A stretch of 64,000 bases of DNA, taken from positions 56,738,038 through 56,802,037 of the forward strand of contig OY735212.1 of NCBI GenBank assembly GCA_963457665.1, in the 5' to 3' direction. The notes beneath the pieces were generated by a model. That model was not told the DNA's origin. It saw only the letters and a program-made list of their open reading frames with translations, and did no database searches. Made by a program: the position numbers and the translations under genes. Shown here one piece after another: positions 35,161-46,440 of this stretch; positions within the stretch are counted from its first letter, which is position 1, and each line of letters starts with the position of its first letter. This DNA comes from Thysanoteuthis rhombus (taxonomy: Eukaryota; Mollusca; Cephalopoda; Oegopsida; Thysanoteuthidae).

Positions 35161-37663
35161 TATTATAAAAGCAATGGTACAAAGACTTCATTAATCTTCA
35201 GTCATAAAAGACCAAAAATTGCAAAAAAATTTAAAATAAAAACAAAAAACATCTGTACAACCTATGATAGTTCTTACGGTGTTCACTACGAAAGAAAAAT
35301 ATTTTTCGAAATAAATTACGAAAACAAAACAAAAAGAAAACTCATATAAAACATTAGTAAAAGTGAATGGAGACATTTTACAATAAGCACCAGAATGACT
35401 ACATTTTTGAATAAAGATTTTTTTAAATCTTTAGTTACATATTTATTCTTTTTGAAAATATTTTTCCAATGCCACATCATCTTCACGCCACGTCTGATGA
35501 GGTCCCGACCTCTGCTTTTAAAAGCCTTACCATTTTTCGATGTTGTGACTCCATCTATGATATTTTACTACACTGAGTTCTTCACTGCATTCCCACCACA
35601 ACAATCACTTCTGAAACTTTGAGACACTCGTATAAAAACACTTGGCTCTAGAAAAATGCTTGGTCATTACAAACTTCTCCCCGTACATATACACTCATAT
35701 CATTCATCTTTCATCCGTATGTACTACTTCATTAATTCTTTCCTTTCACAAATAACATGTTCACCAAATATTCTCTTCTTACTGCATGATAACAAGGTTG
35801 CCGTGTATGCTGCAAGTAGAAAAACAACTGATTTTCTGATATCCATGGATTTCCAAGACTTGAGAAACAAAACGCTAGTTGCTACGACTAACCCACATAA
35901 TAGATTTGATTGATGGCATGTTTCAACACGTCTGTGTTTCTATCCTGTAATACACTGAATTTGGTGACTTTCTTTAATACGTCTGCCTAATGAGTTCTTA
36001 GTTCCATCAATATTATACTCCACCTTGTTCTTGTCATGTTTATTTAAGGCAGAGCAATTATTTTTCTTAGAGTTTAAAAAGAATTGCATTATGGGAATTT
36101 TCATTTATCCACGATGTTTTTTTTTTGTTTTTTACAAATCTATACAATGTCTAAAAAGTACTTCTATTTCATAGTTTTCGTTGAGATTTGGGTACATTTT
36201 TTCATATATGTAATACAATTGATAATGCCAATACTGATTTGAATTTAGAATACACGATCTGAATACGGTTTTTCATTAATAGAATATTCATTGTAATTTT
36301 TTTTTTTTAAGAATATAATCTCATCCGGTAACACAGACACACCCAAACGCAATATAAATATTTGCATAATAAACGCGGATATTGATTCATGATTTATTTA
36401 TCTTATATACCAATATATTTTAATTATTCATACATTGATATGAAACAAAATTACGGAAACTACAAATTAGATACATTCTAAATTTCTTTTTATGTAGGTT
36501 TTAAAAGGAATGTACAATTTCAGACCGACTTTCCCAACAATCAATTCGTACTTGTTCTTATATTGTTATGTATCGGTCACTACAATAAAGAGATATGTTC
36601 GTTTGGATTGTAGATTTAGACAGAGAGGGTACGTAGAATCTGCTGACCCCACAACTGCAGGGAGATCCGGAGCTTTGGGACCCCTCCATGAAAAATCTTT
36701 TGAAATAGTCTAAACAAATCTTTGAAAATTGTAAAAATTCTAAAAAATAATCTTGACAAAGATGTTTCAATCACTTCTAGTTCTGCCACTGGTATTACGC
36801 TAAAAGTCTAATTTCTCATTACACTGATTGCATAATGCTCATAGAAAATGTTGATTGTGTAAATGAAGACATGTTTTAGAGGAACAGTTAGATTTTAATT
36901 CTCTGAGAAACGGAAAGAAAGAAAGAAAAACACAGCAGTAAATGAATTAGAATCAACAAATATGTGTAGACGAAATTACGTGTATACGCAGGTATTTCGG
37001 GTGTGTCAAGATGAGTTCTAGATGTCCGGTGGCATTACAGCAACCAGTGAAGAAGACAGGATCAGTAAACCGAGATCAAATTCTAATTGATTCTTCTTGT
37101 AATCATTTTACATTAATATAATTTTGAGACACATGGATCAACATCCCTGTGCTTTGCTCCATTACCAACTAGCTCTACAAAATGTCTCCTCACTGACATG
37201 TCACATTATTTGATGGCAAAGCAACTGAGTCATATATCACTTGGTCACACCACACTGCCATATGTATTTTACCTACTAAATCAGTACCAGCAAATGAACA
37301 GTAATGTCATAATTAAACTTGCCATGAAACAATCAGGTAATAAGATGCCTGAGTGAATTGCTATGTACACTGTTTATATCTTGAAAAGATATAAGTTTAA
37401 AAACAGAGCCAAAGATTTAAAGATGAGATACCGAAATTTAGAAGAACTTTGCTTCTAGAGACGTGTTGATATGGATTGTATATAACTGATACTTTCGTCG
37501 AATTCTCAGCCATATATACAAAGTGCTCTGCAGAGTTCTTATTCATCATTAATTTTTTCCCAAACATTGCAACCAAAACGAGATCCCTAATTTGTTTTGA
37601 TGGAATCTTTTTCAAAGGAATCAGTCTGTGTTTCCTTATAGCAAAACTCGGTATCTATATTCA
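35161..37663. other. Unannotated stretch
   Basis: The plus frames at 35395-35622, 35656-35913 and 36510-36713 have no recognisable domains. Composition is AT-rich throughout. Confidence 0.4.
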
Positions 37664-37735
37664 CACTATAGTGAGTTAGTGGATACGGCATCCGACTATA
37701 CTATCAAGTGGACATTGATAAAAAATAGCATTATT
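37664..37735 (+). repeat. Possible tRNA-like SINE head
   Basis: GTGAGTTAGTGGATACGGCA followed by TCCGACTATACTATCAAG resembles the D-loop to anticodon half of a tRNA. The B box (about 37713) is degenerate. Confidence 0.35.
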
Positions 37736-37763
37736 TATATCAAATATTGTGTTATACTACGAT

Positions 37764-37930
37764 TTTTTGCCTCTCGGCTTCGTCAAGGCGGTAAATTCAA
37801 ATGAAACAATATTGAAAATGTGTGATATTGTGTGATATTTTTTACTTGAAGAAACGAACTTTTCAACATTGTTTGTTTAAAAATCTCTACTTTAACAAAG
37901 CCAAAAGGCGAAACATGATAGTATTATTTT
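37764..37930. mobile_element. Penelope-like remnant with an inverted pair of hammerhead-like motifs
   Basis: Minus strand: TTGACGAAGCCGAGAGGC then AAAA, at 37768-37785. Plus strand: TTAACAAAGCCAAAAGGC then GAAACATG, at 37892-37917. Both have the heptad, a GCC/GGC stem with a purine tetraloop, and an A-rich core side. The two face away from each other, about 105 bp apart. A (TA)n tract follows at 38067. Confidence 0.5.
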
Positions 37931-38066
37931 CCTTGATATTCACCCGATAACGTACACACTAAATGTGCGCGGATGGGGGTTTAAACGTGTATCATTATAT
38001 AAAATATACATGATGCATGTATAATATATAATTTAGGAAAAAAATATTGGTAGGAATCAGACGTGA

Positions 38067-38100
<34 letters not shown>
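38067..38100. repeat. (TA)n microsatellite
   Basis: A TA tract of about 34 bp. Confidence 0.9.
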
Positions 38101-38101
<1 letters not shown>

Positions 38102-38544
38102 AGCCTTTATATGAACATTTATGTTCTCTATTTATTATTTTATCATTAGTAATGTTTATCATGATCATTGAAGTAGATACAGGAAACTAAATCACTAAGC
38201 ACAAAAAATTAGTATAAACATCAACACACGATTTAAAGAGATTTTCATCGGATGAATGACGTCTTTGAGTTGAGGAAAAAATTTCCCTTTTTCCTCAGGA
38301 ATTCTCTTCTTTTGGTAATTTCATTTTTTTTTTCCTTAAGGGCTGATATCAATGATAATTAAGCGAAAATGATGAACGCATTTTAGACCCTAATAAATAA
38401 AGAGAGAATATACATGCATTTGATAAATTAGATTAGAGCCTACAAGTAAAATATGGTTGACAGTCATTGATCAGACAAAATAGATTTTGCATTGCTCAAA
38501 GAAATTAGTGAAGTCTTAAGAGCAGATGGTTATGTATATATAAT

Positions 38545-38950
38545 TTTTAGGGTAACCTACGCGAGTAAGCCTTGCTTCAAAAATGAAATTGTTGCACACA
38601 AAATTATCTAATTACTTTATCTAAAATGAAAAACTAAAAGTACGGCAAAATCTATATAATGAATAAAGGTGGTGTTCGATCAATTCTGAGGTACTGGGGT
38701 ACCTTGTCGATATAATTGTTTTGTTTATAAAATCCCCGAAACGGTTACATTGTAAACAACCGAGGATCTCAACAAGAGGCAATTCTCACATAGTAAAATA
38801 ATAACTAAGTATTGGGAAAACAGGGAAAATACTTTGGAAGATTACAAAAGTTGCATTGACAGATATTGGGACATGAAAGAATGTAATGACACAAAAAACC
38901 TTTTGAAAAAGATTTTAGCTTTAGTGTTTAAAGCTGTAAAGCTATCTAGA
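38545..38950 (+). repeat. Dispersed repeat family C, longest copy
   Basis: It opens GGGTAACCTACGCGAGTAAG and contains CCCCGAAACGGTTACATTG. It ends AGTGTTTAAAGCTGTAAAGC, TATCTAGA and then (TA)n. It defines a unit of about 400 bp. Confidence 0.7.

Positions 38951-38988
<38 letters not shown>
38951..38988. repeat. (TA)n microsatellite at the end of family C
   Basis: A TA tract immediately follows the repeat's TCTAGA end. In copy 2 at 26.1 kb a short (CA)n lies at the same point. Confidence 0.9.
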
Positions 38989-38993
<5 letters not shown>

Positions 38994-39231
38994 CAATTTT
39001 GTGATGCTGAAAGGACATCTTTATTTGCCAATTTTGATATATTACCGAAGTATCCAAGACCATGTGCCATGCTAGTCATTTTTATTTTGATCAGTGTTAT
39101 ATCAATGTTATATCCAAGAGCCAAAGTATTTTCTTTTTTCAATTTTAGGGCCTGGGTGCATGTATTAAATAGTATTTGCACTCATATTTGTGATTTTCTC
39201 TCCGTTATGGAGTCTGTAAACTGTAATTTGA

Positions 39232-39234
<3 letters not shown>

Positions 39235-39287
<53 letters not shown>

Positions 39288-39302
39288 AGAGAGAGAGGGA
39301 GA
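39235..39302. repeat. (TA)n(GA)n compound microsatellite
   Basis: TA to about 39285, followed by GA. Confidence 0.95.
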
Positions 39303-39807
39303 TACAGATTTTTTTTATGAATAGTTAATTACCGTAGACTCAAGTTTACTGAGCGTCATTACTTAGAAGAATCCCCTATTCTTCTTCCACTATCGTTTCA
39401 AAGCAGAAATAAATTTTCTATTCAACAAATGGATGAGTTCCTATGAGTTTCAGTGCTGGTAATAGCAATATTTCTAGCACTAATATGATTCTTGTTTTGC
39501 CATAAGATTTCTCCTCGATGAAATCTGTTACAAACATCTGAAAAGGTTTTACCTTGTAGCAAAGAAGCTTTCCTTTTAATCTCAGAGGTTTGTACCAAAA
39601 ACAATTTTTTATCTCCATAACTTTTATAAGATGTGATTCAAATTACTGTTAACAGTACATAGATGCTAATTACACACATGTGTGCAGATATCAGCATTTA
39701 TTTAGGCACATGCACACATACACACACCGAGTTTTATCAAAATAATTCATATGCTAGTTGTTCTGACAACTACATAAATCAATCGGTTTCTTGTAATACC
39801 TCATCTT

Positions 39808-39902
39808 GTTGACAAAAGCTAGGAATGAGTGAAACGCCGAAATAATTTGTCGTTTAAAGCCTATGTTGTCACTTTACTTTTATATGGACGGATTAACCAT
39901 GA

Positions 39903-39906
<4 letters not shown>
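39808..39906 (+). mobile_element. Penelope-like terminal remnant with hammerhead-like motif
   Basis: TTGACAAAAGCTAGGAATGA followed by GTGAAACGCC, in 39809-39838. It resembles the minus copy at 11608-11640. A (TA)n tract begins about 70 bp downstream. Confidence 0.45.
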
Positions 39907-39949
<43 letters not shown>

Positions 39950-39966
39950 ATGTGTGTGTGTGTGTA
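39907..39966. repeat. (TA)n(TG)n compound microsatellite
   Basis: TA to about 39949, then TG units. Confidence 0.95.
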
Positions 39967-40114
39967 TACTAGTCGAATTTAAATAATCATATGGGCTTAT
40001 GTTGGAGTGAATCAGAGAAATTGCCTACTGGACGATGTTTACTTTTCTTTTGTTTTTTGTTGAAGTTTACATAGAAATATTACATAAACTTTCAATAGTA
40101 AAAAAAATAGTTTT

Positions 40115-40215
40115 TTATCTTAGTTTTGATTGAAAAAATACTTGTGATCAAATTAAAACAGCGTATTTATTTGTTAAAAAGGTTAAAACTTCCTATTTAT
40201 TTAATATTGTATGTA
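40115..40215. repeat. AT-rich repeat shared with 54.1 kb
   Basis: TGATCAAATTAAAACAGCGT (40145) and the following TATTTAT resemble 54093-54120 (TGATCAAATTAAAATTACGT). Both lie in runs of A-rich lines, so the extent is uncertain. Confidence 0.35.
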
Positions 40216-40871
40216 TCTACTTATATCTTGATAGAAAACTTTTGCTTATAAAAAAAACGTTGTTTTATGTCTTTGTCTTGATTAAATAAGCCTAAAAACT
40301 TCGAATTCATTCATTTTTCTTTATCAAACAGAGTTAAAACTTCTCCAATTGGGCAATTTCGCCGATTCGGCATAACGTATACTCGCACACGAGGGCACCC
40401 ACGGTTGAATAGCATTATGAAGCAATTGGACACATTTTTATATCTATTTCATGTCAGTGTATATTTTTAATTTCATTTGTAGACTTTGGTTTTTGACCAA
40501 ACGCATAAAAATATACATTCTCCGATAAAAAAAAAAAAAGAAGCAGATTTATACGCTGATGGGATTATTATCTTCTTACAAACCAACTTATCATATTAAT
40601 GGCTTTTTTTATACATAATCTCATTCCTGATTGGATTCCTCGTTTAGTTCAGGAAAGTTTTATTTCAGATAAATATTGTTCGCTGTTTCATTACCTTTCT
40701 CCCTTCCCACTCCCTCTTTCCTTACCTCCCCCCCCCACGCTTTTCTCGTATTCATGCACAGAGTATTCATCCCAAGTACATCTAACACGATATGATAGAA
40801 CATTTTTTTGTTATTTGAGAGAACAGAGCAGCTTAAAGGCGCTCTTTTTAATAAGAACATCGAGTGAAGAA

Positions 40872-41255
40872 TATCAGCAGTAGCAGTAGCCTTTTAGCAT
40901 CAGACCTTCCCCAAGATTCATCAGATCTCGCTCTAGTGGGCGTCACGGAGTCAGTACGTTTTGAACTTGTTTAGTCCATAACGCCATCTTATTTTTACCG
41001 GTCACAATTTGGTGTATGAGATCCACGCTGTGAGTTGTCATATCCACCGGTTGTCTGCACTTCTTGCAACATGACAAACCCATTGCCATCCAAGTTTTCT
41101 TATGAATTCAATCTCACTCCCTTTTTTCATTTTCTAATATGCTGTGTTGTCTTATGATCTCTCGGTGTGATGCTAAATATGATTTTATTTTGTGTATAGT
41201 TCTCAGTTTGAGTGTTCATCTTTTGGTCAGGTTCCGTGTTTCAGTTTCATAGGCG
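40872..41255 (-). mobile_element. RTE-type LINE 3' end
   Basis: It shares the C-terminal block (plus-strand GGGCGTCACGGAGTCAGTA) and extends further upstream into the YGAETW-like part (plus TCAGTTTGAGTGTTCATCTT). The tail is degenerate (AGCAGTAGCAGTAG). It has many lesions and is 5' truncated. Confidence 0.75.
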
Positions 41256-42159
41256 ATTCAAACATTCCAGAACTCAAATTCAAGCCACCACTCGAATTTC
41301 GTACTAATCAGTATATTTGCTCGCATATTATATTTGTTATAGTGTTGTGGTGTATAGTCTATTTGCTGATCCACCTTTTATAAGGGCCCAGGGCAACTTG
41401 ACCCCACTCCCTTATTCTACACATATTGAATTCCGATCAGTTAAAGCAGTGTAGTGGATATGCTCAACTATTCCAAAACTCTTCAAAAATACACAAAATC
41501 TATGGAAAAAAGATTTTTGTAGATGGAGGGGTAATGATGTTTTGATTTTGTTTAGTTTGTGTGTGTGAGAGAGAGCTGTTGTCATTAACTCAATCCCAGC
41601 TGAAGTAGTTGCCTATTAATCACTTACAACAGTGGTTGAGACGAGAAAAACAGTTTTCCGGAAGTTGATTTCCAAGGGAGACAATCCCTCCCATTTAAAT
41701 TAATGACGCAAAACAATCTTTTTAATCCTTATTTGCTAGACTAAGCGAGCAAATATCCTGGTGTATGTGGGCGTGGATGTGCGTTTTGAGGTGGATCTAT
41801 TCGTGATATTTAGGTGAGCGTGTCTGAAAGATGAAGATACCCTATGTTCCTTCTCTTTTCATCTCCTCTTCTTTTTTTTTTCGTTTGAGTGACGTGTTAA
41901 ACATAATCGAAAGATTGTTTGGAGAACTAAAACATATATCTTTAGTAATTCTATGAGATTTTATTTTTCTTAAATGTCAATTCAGTAGCATTGCTACTTG
42001 GTCCATATAAACGATAGATATAATAAAAACGAAGCATAGCGTAGATTTCATATATTTTAATCGGTTCATTCAAGATCACTCTGATCGTGAGACGGGTCCT
42101 TTAAACCGCCAGTCTTAATAAGCAGAATATCATATATTTGAATAGCTGCTTGTCGTATT
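41256..42159. other. Unannotated stretch
   Basis: Nothing recognised. A short GA run lies near 41565. Confidence 0.4.
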
Positions 42160-42250
42160 ATGTTGGTTAACGAACTTGTCTCGCTGACAATTCTTTGGTG
42201 TTTGTTCTCCTTCAGTGGCCTCGTGCCAGACTTAGCTAAATTTAGTGAAT
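42160..42250 (+). repeat. tRNA-derived SINE fragment, plus orientation
   Basis: GTTGGTTAACGAACTTGTCT (head) is followed by GGCCTCGTGCCAGACTTAGC (tail), in the plus orientation of the family. Confidence 0.5.
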
Positions 42251-42429
42251 AAAAATGTAGGTTGGCGTCTGCATGAATTCTTGTTCTTTTTTTCTATGGT
42301 AGACTGGAAAAAACCTTCGTTATCTTCTAAAAATAGATGCTTTACCTTCACGCTGGAATGCTCATCACGTTACAACTTGGTTTCTGCCGCCCCATTGTGA
42401 TGTATTTGTCACTCAACCTCTCCTTCCAT

Positions 42430-42858
42430 GAAATCCGTTCCTTCTTTTTGATTTTTCACATCTTTCCTTTATGATTTCCCGCACTCTAGCTCTTTGTCGT
42501 AACCTTTTCCGTTCCCTTTTCATTGAAACTCTTTCTCTTAACTCTCTCTCTCTCTCTCTCACTCTCCTTATCTCGTCTCTCGTTCTTTTCTTCTTTATTC
42601 TGTTCTCCTCACCCTCTACGTTTTTAACTTTTCTTTCTCCACTTCTTTTTTCTCACTCCGTCCCTTACAACTTCTCTCTGTTGTCGCTTTCTCTTCTTTG
42701 CTGAGTACTTTCTTCGCTATTGCTTTGTCTCGTTGGCCTTCCTTCTTTCCAAATGGTCCATATTTTTTCTTTACTCCTCAACTTTTGACTCTCTTTCTAC
42801 TGCCTTTTAATCTGCCTTTTCCCTTCCTTCATTCCTTTCTTTCACTGTCTCTCTTACG
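42430..42858. repeat. Pyrimidine-rich low-complexity tract
   Basis: The plus strand is strongly C+T biased and contains a (CT)n at 42543-42560. Long open frames through it are rich in S, L and F and come from the bias. Confidence 0.75.
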
Positions 42859-42896
<38 letters not shown>

Positions 42897-43218
42897 TTGT
42901 TCGTTCGTACCGATCTCCCTCTCTTTCTATTAATCTATCTATCTATTTGTTCGTTCTCACTGATTTCCCCTCTGTTTCTATCTATCTATCTATCTATCTA
43001 TTTGTTCGTTCGTACCGATCTCCCTCTCTTTCTATTAATCTATCTATCTATCTATCCATCTATTTGTTCGTTCTTACTGATTTCCCCTCTGTTTCTATCT
43101 ATATATCTATCTATCTATCTATTTGTTCGTTCGTACCGATCTCCCTCTCTTTCTATTAATCTATCTATCTATCTATCTATCTATTTGTTCGTTCTGACTG
43201 ATTTCCCCTCTGTTTCTT

Positions 43219-43255
<37 letters not shown>

Positions 43256-43284
43256 TTGTTCGTTCGTACCGATCTCCCTCTGTT

Positions 43285-43325
<41 letters not shown>

Positions 43326-43355
43326 TTGTTCGTTCTTGCTGATTTCCCCTCTCTT

Positions 43356-43400
<45 letters not shown>

Positions 43401-43430
43401 TTGTTCGTTCTTGCTGATTTCCCCTCTCTT

Positions 43431-43471
<41 letters not shown>

Positions 43472-43635
43472 TTGTTCGTTCTTACTGATTTCCCCTCTGT
43501 TTCTTTCTATTTATCTATCTATCTATCTATCTATTTGTTCGTTCTTACTGATTTCCCCTCTGTTTCTTTCTATTTATCTATCTATCTATCTATCTATTTG
43601 TTCGTTCTTACTGATTTCCCCTCTGTTTCTTTCTT

Positions 43636-43696
<61 letters not shown>

Positions 43697-43750
43697 TCGT
43701 TCGTTCGTACCGATCTCCCCTCTGTTTCTATCAATATATCTACCTATCCC
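42859..43750 (+). repeat. Higher-order (TATC)n minisatellite
   Basis: Blocks of (TATC)n of varying length alternate with a spacer of about 35 bp starting TTTGTTCGTTC. I count 13 spacers. Two types occur: type A (GTACCGATCTCCC) and type B (TACTGATTTCCCC). The first six alternate A-B three times, and later units are mostly B. The 285-codon frame across it is repeat-derived (LSIYLSIY with FVLTDFPS). Confidence 0.9.
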
Positions 43751-44140
43751 ATAAATTTGTATCCTATTCTTCCTATCTCTCTCTCGTCTTGCCGTCATTT
43801 GTTTTCCTCTGTAAGTTAAAGTCTCCGCATGTCGTTCTGTGCCAAGTTGATGTTTTGCCAAGAGACCCAGCAGATGTTTTAGAGGCAGAATAAAAAGTGC
43901 GCGAACTCCGCTAACGATACTTGAAACAGGAAGAGCTGTAGATGTGGGGAGTGTAAGGGTTAGAGCGATGGAGGATGTAGAGAGATTGGGGACAACAGGG
44001 TATAGTGAGGGCGAAATGAAAGTGGATAAGGGGCAAACACTTCAAGTGGGCTCAATAAACGCAAAGAAAGTACGTCGAGATAGTCATTCAATAGAAGCTA
44101 TCACATGATCTACATCTCTCGGCTGCATACCATGTTGAGG
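43751..44140. other. G-rich unannotated stretch
   Basis: After the pyrimidine tract ends, the plus strand becomes purine/G-rich (43930-44050) with several GGGG and GGAGG runs. No gene. Confidence 0.4.
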
Positions 44141-44415
44141 GTGATCAATTAAAACATTGAAAAAATGGGATGATCAAATAACAAGTTACCTCTCTAGCCT
44201 TTTGTGGGGTAGTGATCACAAGACGAATCGGAATTCCCCCCCCCCCCAAAAAAAACAAGAGTTTTTTTTTCAAGACCTGATGAGGAGAGAATGTTGAAAA
44301 TCTCAGCCCTCTAACTCCATACATGTGATACATGAATACATAGCCAGCCAGCTAGCCTGACTACCAGAAAAACTGAAGAAACCTGTGTTGACAGTTTTGA
44401 TTGACCGTTTCTTAG
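44141..44415 (-). repeat. Dispersed repeat family B, minus copy
   Basis: GGGTGATCAATTAAAACATT, CCTTTTGTGGGG, AGTGATCAC, a poly-C/poly-A junction (44237-44255), AGCCAGCCAGC and GACAGTTTTGATTG occur in the reverse of the plus-strand family order. Confidence 0.7.
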
Positions 44416-45713
44416 AAAAGGGAAAAGGGGAGAGAGAATAACGGAGAAAAGACAGTAAACAAAGCAAAAGAAAGGGGGGATAATAAGAAAGAAAAAGCAG
44501 AAACTGATCAAGAGAGAATAGCAACTAATGTTGTTTTTTTTTTAATTCAACGAAAGGTTGATAAGATATGTGGTTGTGTTAGGATGAATTTTTCTTCTTA
44601 TTGGAAGTAGCATTGTCAATTATTACGAAATATTCACTCGTAATCGTTATCTTAATTCCAAGTGATTTTATTTCAACTGCTCTGACGGTGATTTTATAGC
44701 TACGGATGATAATAACCAATAACATCAGTCGAACAATAATTTATATGATATGTCAGGCAGTAATAAGCAAAGTAATACTTCGGTCGGTTATAAGTAAAAT
44801 CATCTGTTGGGCAGTTATCATTGAAATTAACGACACTTGAGATTCAAATGCTTGAAAGGACTATTGGAGTAATTGGGTGTATTGTCTGAGAACGTGGAAC
44901 ATAGAACAATCCTTATATTTAGTTTTCTACGCTCAGATATAAACATATTTAAAAAAAGGGTGATGGAAATTTTATTGGAAATAATTGAATTCAAACGAAA
45001 GAAAAATCCGGGGCAACAAAAGATGATGGTAGATGTAGAGATACTTAAGCAAAGAAATGAGAATGAAAGGGAACAAAAACGAAACGATGACAATCGGAAG
45101 GGGTCAAATGGAATTCCTACAGAACCAGCTTGTGAACAAATGTTGTGAAATAATGTTTTTGTAATTTGCTGTAAAGCATGGATATTTTCCTTCTGTTGTT
45201 TCTTACGTTTCACGATTCATTTCCCTTGCAAGTTCAATTACCTGCTGTATTAAATAAAAGATAATAGATATAAATAGGTACGCAATCTTGGGACAATTAC
45301 CAGAGACATTCCGATCCTGCCAACGCCTAGTAACCTTGCTATACATTACTATTAATATTATTTTCATTATCATCGCCGTGTGGATCATGCGCCTGGTCAT
45401 TAATTTTTCTTGATCAGAAGCAGCGGATGTTGAGGCAGTAAAGCAATGTAAACGGGAAATACCTCTGCTCACAGCGTTTCTTCGTGTGCTGAGTTATGTT
45501 GACAATGACGACAACAACGAGGTAGGGCAGGGCCTTCAACCTAATACCAACAGCCTGGGAACAGGCTGTGCTCGGCGCAGGCAAAATGAAAAATGGAGGG
45601 GTAAAGTGCACAGGAAGTCTTATTAAGTATGTGATCGATACTTACAGCAGTTGGTAAACATATATATTTATATCATTTATTTACGAAGACATGATAAATT
45701 GAATCTCTTAATT
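44416..45713. other. Unannotated stretch
   Basis: It holds two overlapping frames on opposite strands (44873-45148 plus, K/E/R-rich; 44827-45213 minus). Neither has a recognised domain. The purine bias of this segment explains the charged frame. Confidence 0.4.
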
Positions 45714-46335
45714 TCATTATCATCACCATCAGCCGTTTAGCGTCCATCGTTGGCCGTAGACATTCCCCAAGATTCGCGGAGCAAATACTTTCTCAACTTG
45801 TCTATTTCGTCAGGCCATCTAATATTTCGCCGGCCACAGTTTTCAGTATGATCTCTGAGGATCTACTTCGTGAGTTGCAATGTTCATCGATTGTCTGTTA
45901 TTCTTGCAACAAAACCAGCCCATTGTCATTTGAGTTTTCTGGTGGATTCTATGAAATCCCTGATTCCTATTTTTTTCTCTAATATACTGTGCTGTTTTTT
46001 TTTATTTCTCCATCGGATGTTACGCAGGATTTTGTACTTTGCATGGTTCTCAGTTTATGAGTCCATCTTTTGGTTAGCTTCCATGTTTTAGCTCCATGTA
46101 TGACTTCTGGCAAGAAGCATTTATTGTAGACCCTTCTTTAAAAAAACAATGAGATTTTATTGTTCTGAAAAGTTCAGTTTGCTTTATCAAATGCTTACCA
46201 TTCTTCGCTTGATTTCTTCTTTTTTTGTGAGTTTTAAAGAGATTTTTTATCCTACACAGATGTAGTGGACTACTCTCTCCAGGCTTACCGTGTCGATGTT
46301 TAAATTTCTAACCTCAAATGTCTTGTAATCTTTAG
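45714..46335 (-). mobile_element. RTE-type LINE, longest 3' part in the window
   Basis: The minus strand reads, in pieces and different frames, LERVVHYIC (connection block), LPEVIHGAKTW (the LPxLxYGAETW block), an LTKRW-like segment and then the C-terminal block. A degenerate tail with CATCACCATCA on the plus strand follows at 45721. This order matches RTE ORF2 downstream of the polymerase palm. Frameshifts and stops are frequent and the element is not functional. Confidence 0.8.
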
Positions 46336-46440
46336 CACACTACCGAGGGGGGATAATTAGCAAGCTGGTCTCACTGATTATTACTAGTGAGAATGATCCT
46401 CACTAAGTGGGCCATGCTTACACTAGGCACGGTAAATCAT
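46336..46440 (+). repeat. tRNA-derived SINE head fragment
   Basis: GGATAATTAGCAAGCTGGTC, then AGTGAGAATGATCCTCAC, matches the head plus B-box side of the SINE copies at 49.3 and 58.1 kb. It abuts the LINE. Confidence 0.45.

Noticed and set aside
42897-43754. 285-codon open frame, the longest in the window
   Set aside because: It is produced entirely by the (TATC)n array and its spacers; overlapping frames in other phases read the same repeated words.
42841-43760. CRISPR-like array (regular repeats and spacers)
   Set aside because: The spacing units are simple TATC repeats of variable length in an animal genome; the 'spacers' are themselves repeated, the opposite of a CRISPR array.
44827-45213. 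Opposed charged (plus) and 128-codon (minus) open frames as a gene pair
   Set aside because: The local purine bias explains both the K/E/R-rich frame and its antisense shadow; no domain was seen.
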